In this document: piece after piece, positions 62,312 to 64,000 of the stretch
Layout of the letters: every line of letters starts with the position of its first letter
Numbering within the stretch: the first letter of the stretch is position 1
Notes under the pieces: model-generated
The model's input: only the letters and a program-made list of their open reading frames with translations
Databases searched by the model: none
Told to the model about the DNA's origin: nothing
Translations under genes and position numbers: made by a program
Assembly (NCBI GenBank): GCA_964574215.1
Contig: CAZNLR010000016.1
Span: 32,203-96,202 of the forward strand
Length of the DNA: 64,000 nt
Direction of reading: 5' to 3'
DNA from: GCA-2725625 sp964574215
GTDB lineage: Bacteria; Pseudomonadota; Alphaproteobacteria; Rhodospirillales; UBA2165

Positions 62312-62697
62312 TGGCGCACTTTAATCATACCGGATTCCGGGGCTTTGTCCTCGGACTAATCCTCGGGGTCGCGATCTTGGCCGCCGCCACAAGCAATATA
62401 TTCGGGGACGGCGGCGCGATCTTGCAGCTCCTTGTGGCCATTCCGCCTTTTTATGTTTCCGCCCTAATAAGCGCACCGGAGGTAGTGCAGTACACCCTCT
62501 TTGTCCTTTGGTGGGGTTGTGTCGGCTTCCTCGTCGGGTGGGGCGCACGACGGGGCGCAAAGGGGAAGGTTTTTATCGTCCTGCTGCTAATCGCCGTGGC
62601 AATCGGGCACGCCGTCACCCGGTCCACAATTGAACAAAGTCTGAGCGGTATCAGCGACGTCATCAAAGGGGTCGTGTGGACTATTTTTGGCCAGTGA
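62311..62697 (+). CDS. Small membrane protein of unknown function
   Basis: A 128-residue protein with about four hydrophobic segments (GFVLGLILGVAILAAA, ILQLLVAIPPFYVSALIS, YTLFVLWWGCVGFLVGW and VFIVLLLIAVAIGHAV). A start at 62311 (MAHFNHTGF) follows AAGGA; an ATG nine codons earlier is also possible. I recognise no family. It stands between the TctC remnant and the protease gene. Confidence 0.6.
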   Translation: MAHFNHTGFRGFVLGLILGVAILAAATSNIFGDGGAILQLLVAIPPFYVSALISAPEVVQYTLFVLWWGCVGFLVGWGARRGAKGKVFIVLLLIAVAIGHAVTRSTIEQSLSGISDVIKGVVWTIFGQ

Positions 62698-62756
62698 ATA
62701 ACTGGAAATTGAAATTCTAATAGACTAATATCTCGGTGGTTTCCAGAGAATGAGAT

Positions 62757-64000
62757 ATGAGCCGTACCCGCTGGCTGACCAGTGCCGTTGTGCTTGCCGC
62801 CGTCATCGCGGTCGGCACCCTTGTTTGGCTGCAACGCACGGCCACGGCGCCGGAACATCCGTTAGCCAATATCCGGCCCGCGGACCCCACCAGCGCCATC
62901 GAAATTCCACAGAGCCCGTATCTGGTCATCCCGAATGAATTGGTTGTGCAGTTGCGGGAAGGCTATTCGGTCGAGGCCTTTTCCACCAGCCTGACCGGTG
63001 ACGAGATCAGGGTGATCGGTTGGATTCCGACATTTCGAATTGTCCAGGTTGAAATTTCCGCCGCCGAGAGGGAAAGCCGGAAAGCTGAACTGGAATCCAA
63101 TCCGCTGGTCCTTGCGGTTACCTATCAGTCGGTCTTCAAGAAGAACGCAACCCTGAATGACCCGGTTTTTACGAACCAGAATCCGGACGATGATTGGAAT
63201 CTGAAAGCGATCCGAGCCGAAGCCGCCTGGGACATCACCCGGGGCAAACCGGAGGTCATCATTGCCGTGGTCGACGGCGGCACGTTGCTCGAACATGAAG
63301 AGTTAAAAGGCAAAATCGTCAAGCCGGCGTCTCCATTTTCCGATGACCGGCGGAGTATGGTCGGCTCCAGTGAGGTTCTCGAACACGGCACCCATGTGGC
63401 AATCACCGCCGCCGGTGCTGGTGACAATGGCTTCGGAACCAGCGGCGTGTGTCCGAATTGCCGGGTGATGCCCGTGCAAGTCGCGTTGGAAGACGGCACC
63501 GATCTTACCGCCGTGGTTTCGGGGATCGAATATGCTATGATCAATGGAGCAAAGGTCATAAACCTCAGCATGGCACCAAGCATCAAGGCGTCGCGAAAAA
63601 AATTTGGCGATCGCAAAAAGCGTCCCCAGGTCTTGAAAGAAATGTCGCGTCAGTTTCGTGGCCGGATCGGACTGATCGGCAACATTTTTAAGAGGGTCGA
63701 ATCGTGGGGAGCCCTCTTGGTGGTCGGGGCCGGCAACAACAACTTGCCTGGTGATTTCAACAATTTTTGCCAAGCGGGATTTACCCTCTGCGTCGGTGCT
63801 GCGGAAAAGGTGAAGGACGGCACGCTGGAGTGGACAGTGTTCTCCGATTATGGCTTCGCGGTCACCGTGTCGGCGCCCGGCAAAAAAATCTACAGCGGCA
63901 CCGGTGAAGCGAATGGCAGAGGGTACGCTCACCTCAACGGAACCAGCATGGCAACGCCACATGTGTCGGGACTGGCGGGCCTTATCTATTCCGCCCATCC
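62757..64000 (+). CDS. Subtilisin-like (S8) serine protease, 3' end outside the window
   Basis: The first 414 residues of an exported peptidase. An N-terminal hydrophobic segment (about residues 8-25) is a signal or anchor. Residues about 55-130 look like an inhibitor-type propeptide. The catalytic triad is D173 (VVDGG), H210 (HGTHVA) and S397 (NGTSMATPHVSG), with N327 in GAGNN as oxyanion residue. The aspartate context DGG differs from the common DTG or DSG. A pair of cysteines (VCPNC, about 232-235) resembles that of some fervidolysin-like enzymes. The frame is open to the last base. Confidence 0.9.
   Translation, partial: MSRTRWLTSAVVLAAVIAVGTLVWLQRTATAPEHPLANIRPADPTSAIEIPQSPYLVIPNELVVQLREGYSVEAFSTSLTGDEIRVIGWIPTFRIVQVEISAAERESRKAELESNPLVLAVTYQSVFKKNATLNDPVFTNQNPDDDWNLKAIRAEAAWDITRGKPEVIIAVVDGGTLLEHEELKGKIVKPASPFSDDRRSMVGSSEVLEHGTHVAITAAGAGDNGFGTSGVCPNCRVMPVQVALEDGTDLTAVVSGIEYAMINGAKVINLSMAPSIKASRKKFGDRKKRPQVLKEMSRQFRGRIGLIGNIFKRVESWGALLVVGAGNNNLPGDFNNFCQAGFTLCVGAAEKVKDGTLEWTVFSDYGFAVTVSAPGKKIYSGTGEANGRGYAHLNGTSMATPHVSGLAGLIYSAH

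Noticed and set aside
62009..62359. Plus-strand open frame of 116 codons in the AT-rich gap
   Set aside because: Low-complexity start, overlaps the TctC remnant on the other strand and the start of the membrane protein gene; no homology visible.

Overview
The window looks like chromosomal DNA of a facultatively anaerobic, metabolically versatile proteobacterium, most likely an alphaproteobacterium of Rhodospirillales type. This placement is an inference from gene content and an Irr-like iron box, not a measured phylogeny. GC content is moderately high. Genes are tightly packed in long operons with good ribosome binding sites. I see no rRNA, tRNA, CRISPR array or intact insertion sequence.

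Layout. (1) 1-14.7 kb, minus strand: a respiratory supercluster. It runs from two di-haem peroxidase-family cytochromes through a Tat-exported Rieske protein, an arsenite oxidase/iodate reductase-like molybdopterin enzyme, a HEAT-repeat protein, a secreted cupredoxin-like protein, a large CydA-like membrane protein and three further c-type cytochromes, one with an ethylbenzene-dehydrogenase-type haem domain. An FNR/FixK-type box with a well-placed -10 element lies upstream. (2) 15.1-24.6 kb: a phenol-carboxylation cluster (phenylphosphate synthase subunits, UbiD and UbiX family proteins, and a UPF0261 protein). It is read from a near-perfect sigma-54 promoter facing an adjacent XylR/DmpR-like regulator. 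(3) 24.7-30.5 kb: adenylylsulfate reductase aprM-aprB-aprA, whose AprM subunit points to sulfur oxidation, followed by small accessory genes, an FKBP-type prolyl isomerase and a phosphoesterase. (4) 31-36.8 kb, plus strand: a second UbiD protein with a HyuA/HyuB pair and a maleate isomerase-like protein, probably an uncharacterised catabolic pathway. (5) 36.8-47.6 kb: one continuous urea regulon, urtABCDE-ureDABCEFG, behind a sigma-54 promoter. (6) 47.9-52.5 kb: ferric iron ABC transporter fbpA/fbpB with a divergent fbpC and a hemerythrin; iron boxes lie between the divergent units. (7) 52.5-60 kb: a cyclase-family hydrolase, a 4-hydroxybenzoyl-CoA-reductase-like molybdenum subunit and a MarR regulator, divergent from a taurine/NMT1-type ABC transporter and a second cyclase. 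(8) 60.2-64 kb: a less ordered tail with a methyltransferase, a DUF6641-like protein, a TctC gene remnant, a small membrane protein and the start of a subtilisin-like protease.

How it fits together. The cell appears able to respire with a periplasmic molybdoenzyme under low oxygen, oxidise sulfur through APS reductase, degrade phenol by ATP-dependent phosphorylation and carboxylation, and use urea under nitrogen limitation. The most novel part is the 14.7 kb molybdoenzyme-cytochrome-CydA-like cluster. Its parts resemble known iodate reductase and arsenite oxidase systems, but the gene order, the missing chaperone, the HEAT protein and the attached membrane complex do not match either as described.
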